Under the pieces are notes generated by a model. It worked only from the letters and a program-made list of their open reading frames with translations. It searched no databases and was not told the DNA's origin. A DNA stretch of 64,000 bases, from NCBI GenBank assembly GCA_012927585.1, contig JABBOY010000012.1, forward strand, positions 1 to 64,000, read 5' to 3'. Numbering within the stretch: the stretch's first letter is position 1; each line of letters begins with the position of its first letter. Both the position numbers and the translations under genes were made by a program. The stretch is from Glaciimonas sp. (lineage in GTDB: Bacteria > Pseudomonadota > Gammaproteobacteria > Burkholderiales > Burkholderiaceae_D). Below, piece by piece: positions 45,546 to 54,748 of this stretch.

Positions 45546-46052
45546 TCATTTTTCCTTGCTGCCTGCGTCGCCGTTCTGCGGCGCACGTATCCTGCTGTAG
45601 GTAGCCGAAATTCGGCTACCTTCGTCGTAGGTACCGGTCAGCATGCTGATTAGCTTGGCCGTTTCGTACAGTTTCTTGTCAATATTCTCAATATTCTTTG
45701 TCTGATCGGTCAACATGTCCTGACGAATGTGCGTGTATTCGTCCAACATACCTGCAGCGGCGTTGGTAACGTCATATGTATAGATCTTGCTGTTGCCGCC
45801 CTTAATCTTGGCGACCAACTTATACTTGAGCAGTTTACGCAGACTGTACTGGACGTTCGTGATGCCATCCATATTGAGCTGACGGGCGATAACGACAGCC
45901 GTCTTTGGTCGATCCTGCATGCGGATGACGTGAAGAAGAACCAGTTCTGGGTAACTAAGGTCACCCAGTCCGCACATGCTGCCAACCTGCAGACAAAAGC
46001 GCTGAAAGGCTTGCTCAAAGCGCAACACGGCCCATTCGAATTCCGTTGTCAT
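45546..46052 (-). CDS. MarR-like winged-helix transcriptional regulator
   Basis: 168 aa from ATG 46052; the frame continues to a TTG at 46106, and a GGGAGGA sits ~16 bp before the ATG, so the start is uncertain. Fold pattern: long first helix (TTEFEWAVLRFEQAFQRF), LSYPELVLLHVIR, VIARQLNMDGITNVQYSLRKLL recognition helix and a basic wing (AKIKGGNSKIYTYDV). The sequence looks less GC-rich than its neighbours by eye (not counted). It is divergent from the second catabolic module beginning at 46906 and is its likely regulator (inference). Confidence 0.75.
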   Translation of the reverse strand: MTTEFEWAVLRFEQAFQRFCLQVGSMCGLGDLSYPELVLLHVIRMQDRPKTAVVIARQLNMDGITNVQYSLRKLLKYKLVAKIKGGNSKIYTYDVTNAAAGMLDEYTHIRQDMLTDQTKNIENIDKKLYETAKLISMLTGTYDEGSRISATYSRIRAPQNGDAGSKEK

Positions 46053-46106
46053 CGCGTCGTGATGGGTTCCTCCCAGATGCCAGCCTTTGTAATACCCTTG
46101 ATCCAA

Positions 46107-46905
46107 TGCCTTAGCCCCAATGTGTAGTTGATAAATTGTTGCCTAAAGTGGACCATTCTGTCCAGACAAATCTTTACTAAATTTTTGATAGAGCCCTGTC
46201 CCCCAACACAGCGGTATGTGTGCTATCCCAATTCACGGCCAAATTTATCGATGACTGCCGTTCCTCTATCTAGTGTCTCGATTTCGGGGTCCACTTTAGT
46301 AGTCGATAGGATGATTACGAGCAACAGGTGAGTGAAATGGAAATACAACAGGTGTTATTTCCTTTCGGACGGAAGGATATAGGCTGTCTTTTGCCGTAGT
46401 CCAAATCCCATGTCCTTCTTAAGCCGTCCACCGAAATTGCGGCGTCAACGGAGCAAGAATCCATAGCCTACAAATACTTCAAATCGCTGTTATGACGCCA
46501 TTTGCGAGATCGGCGTAATGGCGTGGGCTTCCAAGGATTTTTGTTGTCCGGCAGCTCCGGCCGATACTCAGCGCACTCGACAATAAGGGAATGTGATGCA
46601 CCCAACATCCGCAGGTCGGGTGAAGAGTCGGCGTGCGGACGCTCCCTCATCTATCGTTCCGGCCGCTAACGCTACGGCCCATCAGCAATAAAGACACATC
46701 GACAAGCTGCCTATCCCGCGCCGGTTCCCGACCGGAAGCCGCGTCTAAGCAGCTATTAAAATTATCAATGCAAATTAAATAAATAATAGATTGACTTTCA
46801 ATCGATAATAGCAAAGACTTACCTAAAACAAGTATGCACCGTCGTTCGCGCCTCACGTCAGGGAGGCCCAGAGTCGACCGGGACAACGAAAACAGGAGGA
46901 GACCC
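46107..46905. other. Long AT-rich intergenic region with inverted repeats
   Basis: About 800 bp with no convincing gene. It holds a 12-bp inverted repeat CTAAAGTGGACC (46143-46154 and complement at 46288-46299), 157 bp end to end, which may be a small mobile-element remnant. Near the thiolase it becomes very AT-rich (46750-46815) with GATTGA-CTT-TCAATC (46789-46803) and ATTATC...GATAAT symmetries, candidate operators for the adjacent MarR-like protein. Confidence 0.45.
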
Positions 46906-48111
46906 ATGGAATTCAAAGCCGAAATTCCCTACGGCGCGTATTGGAGTACGCCATTTGCGCGCTGGCAGGGCAGCCTTGCCGCTTTGCACAGCGTCAAGTT
47001 TGCCGCTCACGTAACGAAGCTGGAACTGGCGAAGCGTGGCATTCCGGCCGACGCGTTCGACTATGGCGTGCTGGGCCTCTCGGTTCCCCAACCCCACGCT
47101 TTCTATGGCTTGCCATGGCTCACGGGAATGGCGGGCGCGGAACAGGTCGGCGGCCCGACGCTGATGCAGGCCTGCGCTACCGGTGTTCGCTGCCTACTCG
47201 CCGCAGCTCAGGAAATCGAGATGGGCATGGCCAGTGCCGCCCTGGCCGTCACTTGTGACCGCACCTCCAACGGCCCGCACCTGTATTACCCGAATCCTCA
47301 AGCCCCCGGTGGTACTGGCACCAGCGAGGACTGGGTCCTGGGCAACATCGCCTGTGATCCGTTGGGCGGCCACTCGATGCTGGTCACCGCCGAGAACGTC
47401 GCGAAGAAACACGGGATATCTTCATCACAACAGCACGAGGTGGTGTTGCGGCGCGAAGCCCAATATCAGGACGCGCTGCGCGACGGGTCGGCGTTCCTCA
47501 AGCGTTTCATGACGCTGCCCTTCGAAGTACCGACGGCGAATTTCAAGAAGACGGTGGCCACGCTGAATGGTGACGAAGGCGTCAGCCGGTCGACGACGGA
47601 AGGGCTGGCGCGACTGAAGTCAGTTATGGAGGGCGGCACCGTCACCTTCGGAGGCCAAACACATCCGGCCGACGGTAACGCCGCGATCATCGTGGCCGAC
47701 GCGCGCAAGGCGCAAGAACTTTCGTCCAACCCGTCCATCGCCGTGCGTCTGCATGGCTTCGGCCAAGCCCGCGCGCCCCTCGCCTACATGCCCGAGGCGA
47801 GCGTGCCGGCGGCGCGACGCGCTCTCGAACAAGCGGGCCTGTCCATCAAGCAGATGAATGCCATCAAAACACACAACCCGTTTGCACTGAACGACATCGT
47901 CTTCTCCCGGGAAACTGGGGCAGACATCGACATCATGAACAACTGGGGCTGCTCGCTGGTATGGGGCCACCCCCAGGCACCCATGGGCACCCGCGCGATT
48001 ATCGAACTGATCGAGGAACTGGCCATTCGCGGCGGCGGCTACGGTCTTTTCACAGGCTGCGCCGCGGGCGACACCGCCATGGCGGTCGTGTTGCAGGTGG
48101 CCGAACGCTGA
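46906..48111 (+). CDS. Thiolase-family protein (beta-ketothiolase), copy 2
   Basis: 401 aa from ATG 46906 with AGGAGGAG upstream (frame open to 46834). Catalytic Cys90, GHP histidine and Cys385 at the same numbers as copy 1; the two share long identical stretches (AEIPYGAYWSTPFARWQG, PLGGHSML) and differ mainly in surface positions. First gene of the second catabolic module, followed by hyuA after 45 bp. Likely cleaves a related 3-oxoacyl-CoA. Confidence 0.88.
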   Translation: MEFKAEIPYGAYWSTPFARWQGSLAALHSVKFAAHVTKLELAKRGIPADAFDYGVLGLSVPQPHAFYGLPWLTGMAGAEQVGGPTLMQACATGVRCLLAAAQEIEMGMASAALAVTCDRTSNGPHLYYPNPQAPGGTGTSEDWVLGNIACDPLGGHSMLVTAENVAKKHGISSSQQHEVVLRREAQYQDALRDGSAFLKRFMTLPFEVPTANFKKTVATLNGDEGVSRSTTEGLARLKSVMEGGTVTFGGQTHPADGNAAIIVADARKAQELSSNPSIAVRLHGFGQARAPLAYMPEASVPAARRALEQAGLSIKQMNAIKTHNPFALNDIVFSRETGADIDIMNNWGCSLVWGHPQAPMGTRAIIELIEELAIRGGGYGLFTGCAAGDTAMAVVLQVAER

Positions 48112-48156
48112 CATGACCTGGAACCAACAAGAGCACGAAAACCAAAGGAGACTTTC

Positions 48157-50265
48157 ATGAACTATCGTATCGGCGTGGATGTGGGAGGCACATTCACGGA
48201 CTTTCTTCTCATTGACGAGCAGGGCAACTCAAGCATTTTCAAAACGCCGAGCACGCCCAAGGATCCCTCGATCGGAGTGCTCAATGGCCTGCGCGAAATG
48301 GCCGAAAAGGGCGGCATGAACTTGCGTGATTTCGCTGGAAAGATCGACGTGATCGTGCACGGCACCACGGTCACGACTAACGCCGTGCTCACCGGCAATG
48401 GCGTCAAGACTGGACTTCTCACGACCTCCGGGTTCCGCGACATTCTGGAGATGCGGCGCGGCTATCGCGAGGAAATCTATAACAACAAATTGCTGCCGCC
48501 CCCGCCGTTGGTACCCCGCGACCGGCGCATGCCGGTGACCGAGCGCATGAATGCTGCCGGCGAGATAGTGACGCTGCTGGATAAACAGTCGCTTGGCGCG
48601 GCCGTGGCCGAGCTGAAAAAGCAGGAGGTCGATGCGGTGGCCATTTGCTTCATGCACAGCTACGCCAATCCCGCGCACGAACAGGCGGCGAAGAAGCTGG
48701 TGGCCGAAGCGTTGCCCGACGCCTACCTCACTGTGTCGTCGGATCTGCTGCCCCAGGCGCGGATGTACGAGCGCGTGTCCACTGCGGCGCTCAACAGCTA
48801 TGTCGGGCCGATTCTCAAGCGCTATCTCGACGCATTGTTGGAAAATCTGAAAAGCATCGGCTTCAATGGTGTGCTATTGATCATGCAGTCTAACGGCGGC
48901 GTTGCGACCCCTGAATCGACCGCAGAGCGCGCGGTGATGACACTGCTGTCGGGCCCTGCTGGCGGCCCTGTCGCCGGCATCACCTTCGCCGGCGTCCAGG
49001 ACTACGACCGCTGCATGACGGTGGATATGGGCGGAACGTCGTTCGATGCCGCAGTGGTGCAGAACGGTGTACCGCTACTGCGCAGCGAAGGATGGATCAA
49101 CCGCCAGCGCCTGGCATTGCCCATGCTTGACATCCACACCATCGGCGCCGGCGGCGGCTCGATTGGCTGGATCGACGACGGCGGCCTGCTTCGCATGGGC
49201 CCGCAGAGCGCCGGTGCCGACCCCGGTCCGGCCTGCTACGGACGCGGCGGCACGCTGCCGACGTGCACCGACGCCAATCTGGTGTTGGGCTTCCTCGACC
49301 CCGAATATTTCCTTGGCGGGCGCATGAAGCTCGATGCCGCTGCCGCGCGCAAGGCGATCGAGACGCATGTCGCCCTCCCGCTGAAGCTCTCGGTGGAAGA
49401 GGCGGCCGCCGGCATGTACCACCTGGTCAATGTCAACATGGCGGCCGGCCTGCGTGAAATCACCGTCAGCCGGGGCATCGACCCGCGCGAATTCCCGCTG
49501 GTGGTGGCGGGCGGGGCGGGGCCGATCCACGGTGCCATGATCGCGCTGGAACTCGAATTGCCGGTGATCCTGGTGCCCAAGGAATCATCGATCTTTTGCG
49601 CCAGCGGCATGCTGCGGTCCGACTTCAAGCACAGCTACGTGCGCACCTACCATGCGCTGGCGTCGAAGGCCGATGCACGGCTGATGGCCCAGTATCTCGG
49701 CGATCTCGAGCAAGAGGGTCGCACCGTGCTCCGTCAGGAAAAAGTGGAGGATCGCGAGCGGGTACGCGTCGAGTATGGCGCGGACCTGCGCTACCTCGGC
49801 CAGCACAACGAGATTACCTGCGGCTTCGACATCCTCCGCTTCGAAGCCGATGGCATGGATTATCTGTCCGAGCTGCTTCACCAGGAGCATGACCGCCTCT
49901 ACGGCTACTCGCTAAAGGGCACGCCGACCGAGATCGAAGTGGTGAACCTGAGGGTGACGGTGCTCGGGATCACCGCCAAGCCGGCTATGCAGTTCATGGA
50001 ACGGGGCGGCGATAGCGCCGAGCCGTGCAAAAAAGGTGTGCGTTCGGTATACCTCCCGGGCGAACGCAAGTTCCGGGAGATTCCCGTTTATGACGGTGAG
50101 GCCATGGTCTACGGCAACACGGGCAGCGGCCCCGCGCTCATCGAGCAAATCACCACAACCACCTTCGTGTCGCCAGAATACGACTTCGTCGTGGACCGTG
50201 CCGGCACCTTTTGTCTCTTTCTGAAAGAGATTGGACACACCTATTTGCGGAGGATTTTTCAATGA
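48157..50265 (+). CDS. hyuA: Hydantoinase/oxoprolinase family protein, subunit A, copy 2
   Basis: 702 aa, AAAGGAGA before the ATG. IGVDVGGTFTDF, VHGTTVTTNAVLTGNG, DMGGTSFDA and GAGGGSIGW as in copy 1 (15117). ATP-binding subunit for lactam opening or carboxylation. Its TGA overlaps the hyuB ATG. Here the surrounding module has no Mo hydroxylase, so the substrate must differ from, or reach the enzyme by a route different from, copy 1. Confidence 0.88.
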   Translation: MNYRIGVDVGGTFTDFLLIDEQGNSSIFKTPSTPKDPSIGVLNGLREMAEKGGMNLRDFAGKIDVIVHGTTVTTNAVLTGNGVKTGLLTTSGFRDILEMRRGYREEIYNNKLLPPPPLVPRDRRMPVTERMNAAGEIVTLLDKQSLGAAVAELKKQEVDAVAICFMHSYANPAHEQAAKKLVAEALPDAYLTVSSDLLPQARMYERVSTAALNSYVGPILKRYLDALLENLKSIGFNGVLLIMQSNGGVATPESTAERAVMTLLSGPAGGPVAGITFAGVQDYDRCMTVDMGGTSFDAAVVQNGVPLLRSEGWINRQRLALPMLDIHTIGAGGGSIGWIDDGGLLRMGPQSAGADPGPACYGRGGTLPTCTDANLVLGFLDPEYFLGGRMKLDAAAARKAIETHVALPLKLSVEEAAAGMYHLVNVNMAAGLREITVSRGIDPREFPLVVAGGAGPIHGAMIALELELPVILVPKESSIFCASGMLRSDFKHSYVRTYHALASKADARLMAQYLGDLEQEGRTVLRQEKVEDRERVRVEYGADLRYLGQHNEITCGFDILRFEADGMDYLSELLHQEHDRLYGYSLKGTPTEIEVVNLRVTVLGITAKPAMQFMERGGDSAEPCKKGVRSVYLPGERKFREIPVYDGEAMVYGNTGSGPALIEQITTTTFVSPEYDFVVDRAGTFCLFLKEIGHTYLRRIFQ

Positions 50266-52013
50266 CAAAGCCTATCGATCCGATCCTGGTCACGGTCATC
50301 CAGCGACGCCTCAAAGCCATCACGGAGGAAATGGGGCTAGTGATGCTGCGCACCGCGCGCTCGCCGATCCTGAGCGAGGCGCGCGACTTCGTCACCGGCC
50401 TCTACGACGCCCGCGGCCAAATGATGGAGCAGACCGCGTACATCCCGATCCTGGCCTTCGCGGTGCCGCTCGGCATCAAGTACATGGTCGAGTACTACGG
50501 CGATGAGCTATATCCGGGCGACGTGATCATCCACAACGATCCCTTCACCGGCGGCAATCAGGCGGCCGACGTCAAGATTGTGCGGCCGATTTTCGTCAAG
50601 GACAAGCTGATCGGCTTTTCGGCCATCAACGGTCATCAGGCCGACGTCGGCGGTGCGGTGGCGGGTGCCTACAACCCGGCGGCAACCGAGATCTGGCAAG
50701 AGGCACTGCGCATCACACCGGTCAAGCTCTACGAAAAAGGCAAGAAGCGCCAGGACGTATGGGACCTGATTTTCGGCAATATCCGCTTCCCCATCGTTCA
50801 GGAAGACATCCAGGCCGCCATTGGCGGCTGCGCCGTAGGTGAGCGGGAACTCGTGAAGCTCGTCGATCGCTACGGTTGGGAACGCTTCAATGCCCACCTG
50901 CAATATCTGTATGACGCCACTGAGCAGCAGATGCGCGCGGAGATCAAGGCGATTCCCGACGGTAGCTACCGCGGCACCTCGACCGCCTACTACGACGGCT
51001 TCAATCCCGGCTCGAAGATGGAGATCAAGGTGGAGGTAACGGTCAGCGGCGAAAAGATTCATTTCGACTTCACCGGTACGGCGCCGCAGACGCCCGGCTA
51101 TGTCAATGCTCCGCTCGGCTCAAGCATGACCTCGGTGATCCTGACGCTGCTAATGTGCCTCAAGGATCCCAACGTGCCCCAGAACACCGGCATGGTACGG
51201 CCGATCACCGCGTACATGCCGGAAGGTTCGATGCTGAATCCGCGCTTTCCAGCCGCCAGCACCTTCGGCAACCATTTGTCCGACCAGATCTCGGCGGCAA
51301 TCTTCGATGCCCTGTCGCAAGCTTTGCCGGAGCGCGTCACCGCCGCCTGGAATCCGCTCTTCGCGATTGCCGCGGTCGGCTTCAACGACCGCACCAACCA
51401 GCCGTTCGTGGACATTCTGTTCAACGGACTGAAAGGCGGAGGAGGTGGCACTCAGGGGGCGGACGGCTACGACCATATCGGCCTGATCGCGTGCGGCGGC
51501 GGGTTGCTGGCGCAGGATCCGGAAATGTTCGAGATGAAGGATCCGTTGTTCCTGCACAAGTTCGAGTACATGCCCGATTCCGCCGGTTCGGGCCAGTGGC
51601 GCGGCGGTCTGGGCGTGGAGATGGAAATGGAGTTCCTGAACGACGGCAATCTGGTCAGCGCTTTCGGCGACGGCATCGATCCGGGTTCGGAGGCCAAGGG
51701 CATTCTCGGCGGCGGAGCCGGCATCCTCAATCGCGGCGAGCTGCACTACCCGGACGGCAGCGTGCATGTCTGCCGGAGCAAGGAAGTGGTTCCCGCCATT
51801 CCCAGGGGCACCCGCTGGTATCAGGTGGCCGGAGGCGGCGGCGGCTACGGCGACCCGCGTCGTCGCCCGGCCGAGTTGGTGGCGCGAGAGGTGCTCTACG
51901 GTTATATCTCGCCGGAAAACGCGCGTCGGCAGTACGGCGTGGTGGTCGAGGACAGGAGCCTAGCGCTCGACCGCGCCGCAACAGAAACGCTACGCAAGGA
52001 AGTAAGGCCATGA
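50262..52013 (+). CDS. hyuB: Hydantoinase family protein, subunit B, copy 2
   Basis: 583 aa from ATG 50262 (the frame is open from 50211 but the ATGA overlap with hyuA fixes the start). LRTARSPILSEARDFV, GDVIIHNDPFTGGNQ, NGHQADVGG and [13 protein letters not shown] mark the family. It differs from copy 1 in keeping the NDPFTGGNQ segment where copy 1 has NDVFSLGNQ. ATGA overlap with the mutase gene. Confidence 0.88.
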   Translation: MTKPIDPILVTVIQRRLKAITEEMGLVMLRTARSPILSEARDFVTGLYDARGQMMEQTAYIPILAFAVPLGIKYMVEYYGDELYPGDVIIHNDPFTGGNQAADVKIVRPIFVKDKLIGFSAINGHQADVGGAVAGAYNPAATEIWQEALRITPVKLYEKGKKRQDVWDLIFGNIRFPIVQEDIQAAIGGCAVGERELVKLVDRYGWERFNAHLQYLYDATEQQMRAEIKAIPDGSYRGTSTAYYDGFNPGSKMEIKVEVTVSGEKIHFDFTGTAPQTPGYVNAPLGSSMTSVILTLLMCLKDPNVPQNTGMVRPITAYMPEGSMLNPRFPAASTFGNHLSDQISAAIFDALSQALPERVTAAWNPLFAIAAVGFNDRTNQPFVDILFNGLKGGGGGTQGADGYDHIGLIACGGGLLAQDPEMFEMKDPLFLHKFEYMPDSAGSGQWRGGLGVEMEMEFLNDGNLVSAFGDGIDPGSEAKGILGGGAGILNRGELHYPDGSVHVCRSKEVVPAIPRGTRWYQVAGGGGGYGDPRRRPAELVAREVLYGYISPENARRQYGVVVEDRSLALDRAATETLRKEVRP

Positions 52014-53656
52014 GCAAGGCATCTGAGGCGGCAAAGCCCGGGACCGCACGCGACCATGAAGAGCAAATCTTCCAGACCGGTGCCGGCATCGAGATCCAGG
52101 ACATGTACCGCCCGGGCGACATGGGCGATTTCGACAGCGAACGCGACCTGGGCGAGCCGGGCGAGTATCCGTTCACCCGCGGCCCCTATCCCGGCATGTA
52201 TCGGGAACGCATCTGGACGCGCCGCTTTCAGGTGGGCTTCGGTTCGCCGCAGGAAACCAACCAGCGTATCAAGTACCTGCACGGGCAGGGAGCCAACGGC
52301 TTCGTCATCACGATCGATCTGCCGACCTCGTATGGTTTTGATTCGGACGATCCCATCTGCGATGGCGAGGTGGGCGTGACAGGCGTGCCCATCAGCACCC
52401 TGGAGGACATGGAAGCGCTTTACGACGGCTTCGGCCCGGATGCCGTTTCCTATGCCCTGTCGATCCGCCCACCCGTGTCGTCGGTGACACTAGCCATGTT
52501 GGCGTCGGTGGCAGAAATGAAGAACGTGCCGTTCGAGAAAGTCATCGGCACGCAGCAGAACGATCCTTTCTACCAGATGAGCGGTGGGCCGCTGCAGACC
52601 ATCACCCAGTTCTTCCCGCTCGATGGGACCTTGCGGCTGTGCGTGGACAACATCGAATTCATTTCGAAGAACATGCCGCGCCTCAACTGGATGGTCACCA
52701 ACGGCTACAACCTGCGGGAAACCGGCGTCAACGCCATCCAGGACGGCGCATTCACGCTCGGCCACGCCTTCGACATCTTCCGTCGCGCCCGCGCTCGCGG
52801 CCTGGATGTGAATCTATTTCCGCGCAAGGCGTCGTTCTTTCTCTCCTGCTCGATCGATTTTTTCGAGGAAATCGCCAAGTTCCGCGCCATGCGCCGGCTG
52901 TATGCCAAAACCATGCGCGAGGAATTCGGCACCACCAACCCGGAGTGCTGGCGACTGCGCTTCTCCGTGCAGTCGGCCGGCAACACGCTGACGCGCCAGC
53001 AGCCGCAGGTAAACATCGTGCGCGCCTCGGTCGAATCGATGGCGGCGGTGTTTGGCGGCGCGCAATCGATCCATTTGTGCTCCTACGACGAGGCCCACGG
53101 CCTGCCCACCGAAGAATCGTCGCGCATCGCCTTGCGCACGCAACAGGTGATCGCCTATGAGAGCGGCATCACCAAGAGCATCGATCCTTTGGCAGGCTCC
53201 TATTACGTGGAGACCCTGACCAACCAGATGGAAGCGGCCATCAGCGCCAAACTGGCCGAAATCGATCAGCGCGGCGGCATGATCGCCAGCATCCGGGAAG
53301 GCTGGCTGGAGAGCCAGATAAACAAGGAGCGCATCAAGAACCAGAACGACCTCGACACGGGGCGCCGCACCCTAGTCGGGGTCAACCGCTTCCGCATCCC
53401 GCCCGAAGACGAGACGCCGATCAAGACCCACAAGATCCAGGCCGACGTATGGGGCGCACGCCGCGGCGGGTATCTCCGCCAATACCGCGCCGCGCGCGAT
53501 TCGCAAAAGTGGGCAGACGCGATGGCCCGCATTGAGCAGGCGTGGAAGGAAGGCGAAAACATGGTGCCGGTGCTGATGAATGCGCTGAAGAACAAGGTGA
53601 CCATGGGTGAATGTCACGAAGCAATGCGCAAGGCCCAGAACTGGGCATTTCGTTAG
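52010..53656 (+). CDS. Divergent methylmalonyl-CoA mutase-family large subunit
   Basis: 548 aa from ATG 52010 (overlaps hyuB stop; the larger frame reaching back to 51155 runs antiparallel in meaning through hyuB). The family core is clear ([42 protein letters not shown]). However, the three residues that define methylmalonyl-CoA mutase chemistry are all changed: Gln74 for the active-site Tyr, no Arg in a rearranged [13 protein letters not shown] segment, and Asn234 for the His in GYN. The substrate and perhaps the radical-handling geometry must be different. It lacks its own B12 domain; that is supplied by the next gene. Confidence 0.82.
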   Translation: MSKASEAAKPGTARDHEEQIFQTGAGIEIQDMYRPGDMGDFDSERDLGEPGEYPFTRGPYPGMYRERIWTRRFQVGFGSPQETNQRIKYLHGQGANGFVITIDLPTSYGFDSDDPICDGEVGVTGVPISTLEDMEALYDGFGPDAVSYALSIRPPVSSVTLAMLASVAEMKNVPFEKVIGTQQNDPFYQMSGGPLQTITQFFPLDGTLRLCVDNIEFISKNMPRLNWMVTNGYNLRETGVNAIQDGAFTLGHAFDIFRRARARGLDVNLFPRKASFFLSCSIDFFEEIAKFRAMRRLYAKTMREEFGTTNPECWRLRFSVQSAGNTLTRQQPQVNIVRASVESMAAVFGGAQSIHLCSYDEAHGLPTEESSRIALRTQQVIAYESGITKSIDPLAGSYYVETLTNQMEAAISAKLAEIDQRGGMIASIREGWLESQINKERIKNQNDLDTGRRTLVGVNRFRIPPEDETPIKTHKIQADVWGARRGGYLRQYRAARDSQKWADAMARIEQAWKEGENMVPVLMNALKNKVTMGECHEAMRKAQNWAFR

Positions 53657-53666
53657 GGGATAGATC

Positions 53667-54734
53667 ATGACCGAGAAAAAACGCATTCTGCTGGCGAAGA
53701 TGGGCCTGGACTGTCACGATACCGGCATCGTCACCGTGGCGCAGGTGTTGCGCGACGCCGGCTACGAAGTGATTTACCTGGGCCTGCACAACTTCGCGCA
53801 ACAAGTGGTCAAGGTGGCGATCGAGGAGGACGTGGACGCCATCGGCATCAGCTTTCTGTCGGGGCAACACATGACCCAGATGCGCCTCTTGTTGGAGCAG
53901 ATGCGCCGGGAAGGGATTTCCGTCCCGCTCTTTTGCGGCGGCGTCATTCCCGACGACGACGCACTGGCGCTCAAAGAGATGGGCGTTGCCGAGATCATTC
54001 TGCCCGGCACCCTGTCGGTTGATGTGGCGCAGCGCGTCGGTCGCACCCTGGCGCAGACGGCAGCGGTCAAGCCGTTTCCCGGCGCCGAACGCACCCAGGC
54101 GCGCCCGGAACTGTCGGTGACCGCGCTCGACAAGTGCAAGGCCGCGATCGAGCGCGACGACCGCGCCGAGGCGCTGCGCCAGGCTCAAGCGATCTGGGAC
54201 GAGTGGCGGCCGCTGCATGACCTCTATGTGGACATGTCGGGCCTGTTTTGCACCTACATCCGCGACCGGCTGGGGGAGGAAGCGGTGGCGGATGTGTGGC
54301 GCTTCATCGGCGAGCGGCTGTGGAAGCCGATCCTGATGCAGATGAAGAAAACCGGATCGACCGACCTGCTGGTGCAAGTCTACGCCCAGTTCCTGCGGGC
54401 CCACGGCCACCGCTTCAGCGTCACCGAAGACGACGAGAAAACCATCTTCGTCATGCATTACTGCGCCAGCGGCGGCATGCTGATGCGCGACGGCAAGAAT
54501 GAGGACTCCGGGCGGCACCCGGTCAATATCGCCGTCATCAAGACGAAGGCCGAGTGGACCTTTCACCAGCCCCTGTCCGCCTATTGCGTGCATACCCCGT
54601 TGTGGATGGACATCCTGCCGCGGGAATGGGGCTGGGACGTCTTCGAGTCCTCCTTCGGGCGCCAGTTCGACGATGACGGCCAGCCAGTCGACGAACCGTG
54701 CGTCGCCATGATCTACAAGCAGCCTCGTTCCTGA
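53667..54734 (+). CDS. B12-binding subunit fused to an unrecognised Cys/His domain
   Basis: 355 aa, more than double a normal small subunit. Residues 1-~135 are a B12 domain with DCHDTG (Asp15, His17) and SFLSGQHM. After a linker (~136-155), a helical segment (156-245) leads to a ~110-residue region with MHYCASGGML (His264, Cys266), AYCVHTPLW (Cys307, His309), LPREWGW and EPCVAMIYK (Cys345). Similar Cys-SGG/YC-H/PC-YK patterns occur in uncharacterised bacterial proteins, from memory. The Cys/His set could bind a metal. Role in the mutase reaction unknown. Confidence 0.75.
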   Translation: MTEKKRILLAKMGLDCHDTGIVTVAQVLRDAGYEVIYLGLHNFAQQVVKVAIEEDVDAIGISFLSGQHMTQMRLLLEQMRREGISVPLFCGGVIPDDDALALKEMGVAEIILPGTLSVDVAQRVGRTLAQTAAVKPFPGAERTQARPELSVTALDKCKAAIERDDRAEALRQAQAIWDEWRPLHDLYVDMSGLFCTYIRDRLGEEAVADVWRFIGERLWKPILMQMKKTGSTDLLVQVYAQFLRAHGHRFSVTEDDEKTIFVMHYCASGGMLMRDGKNEDSGRHPVNIAVIKTKAEWTFHQPLSAYCVHTPLWMDILPREWGWDVFESSFGRQFDDDGQPVDEPCVAMIYKQPRS

Positions 54735-54748
54735 CGGAGAGCACGGCC

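Noticed and set aside
45374-45604. 76-codon plus-strand frame after the outer-membrane protein gene
   Set aside because: No RBS or domain and it runs into the convergent regulator gene.
46468-46650. 60-codon minus-strand frame in the AT-rich gap
   Set aside because: Considered as a transposase remnant, but no motif could be identified.
51155-52009. Upstream extension of the second mutase frame
   Set aside because: Runs through hyuB in another frame; the ATG at 52010 overlapping the hyuB stop and the loss of family similarity upstream fix the true start.
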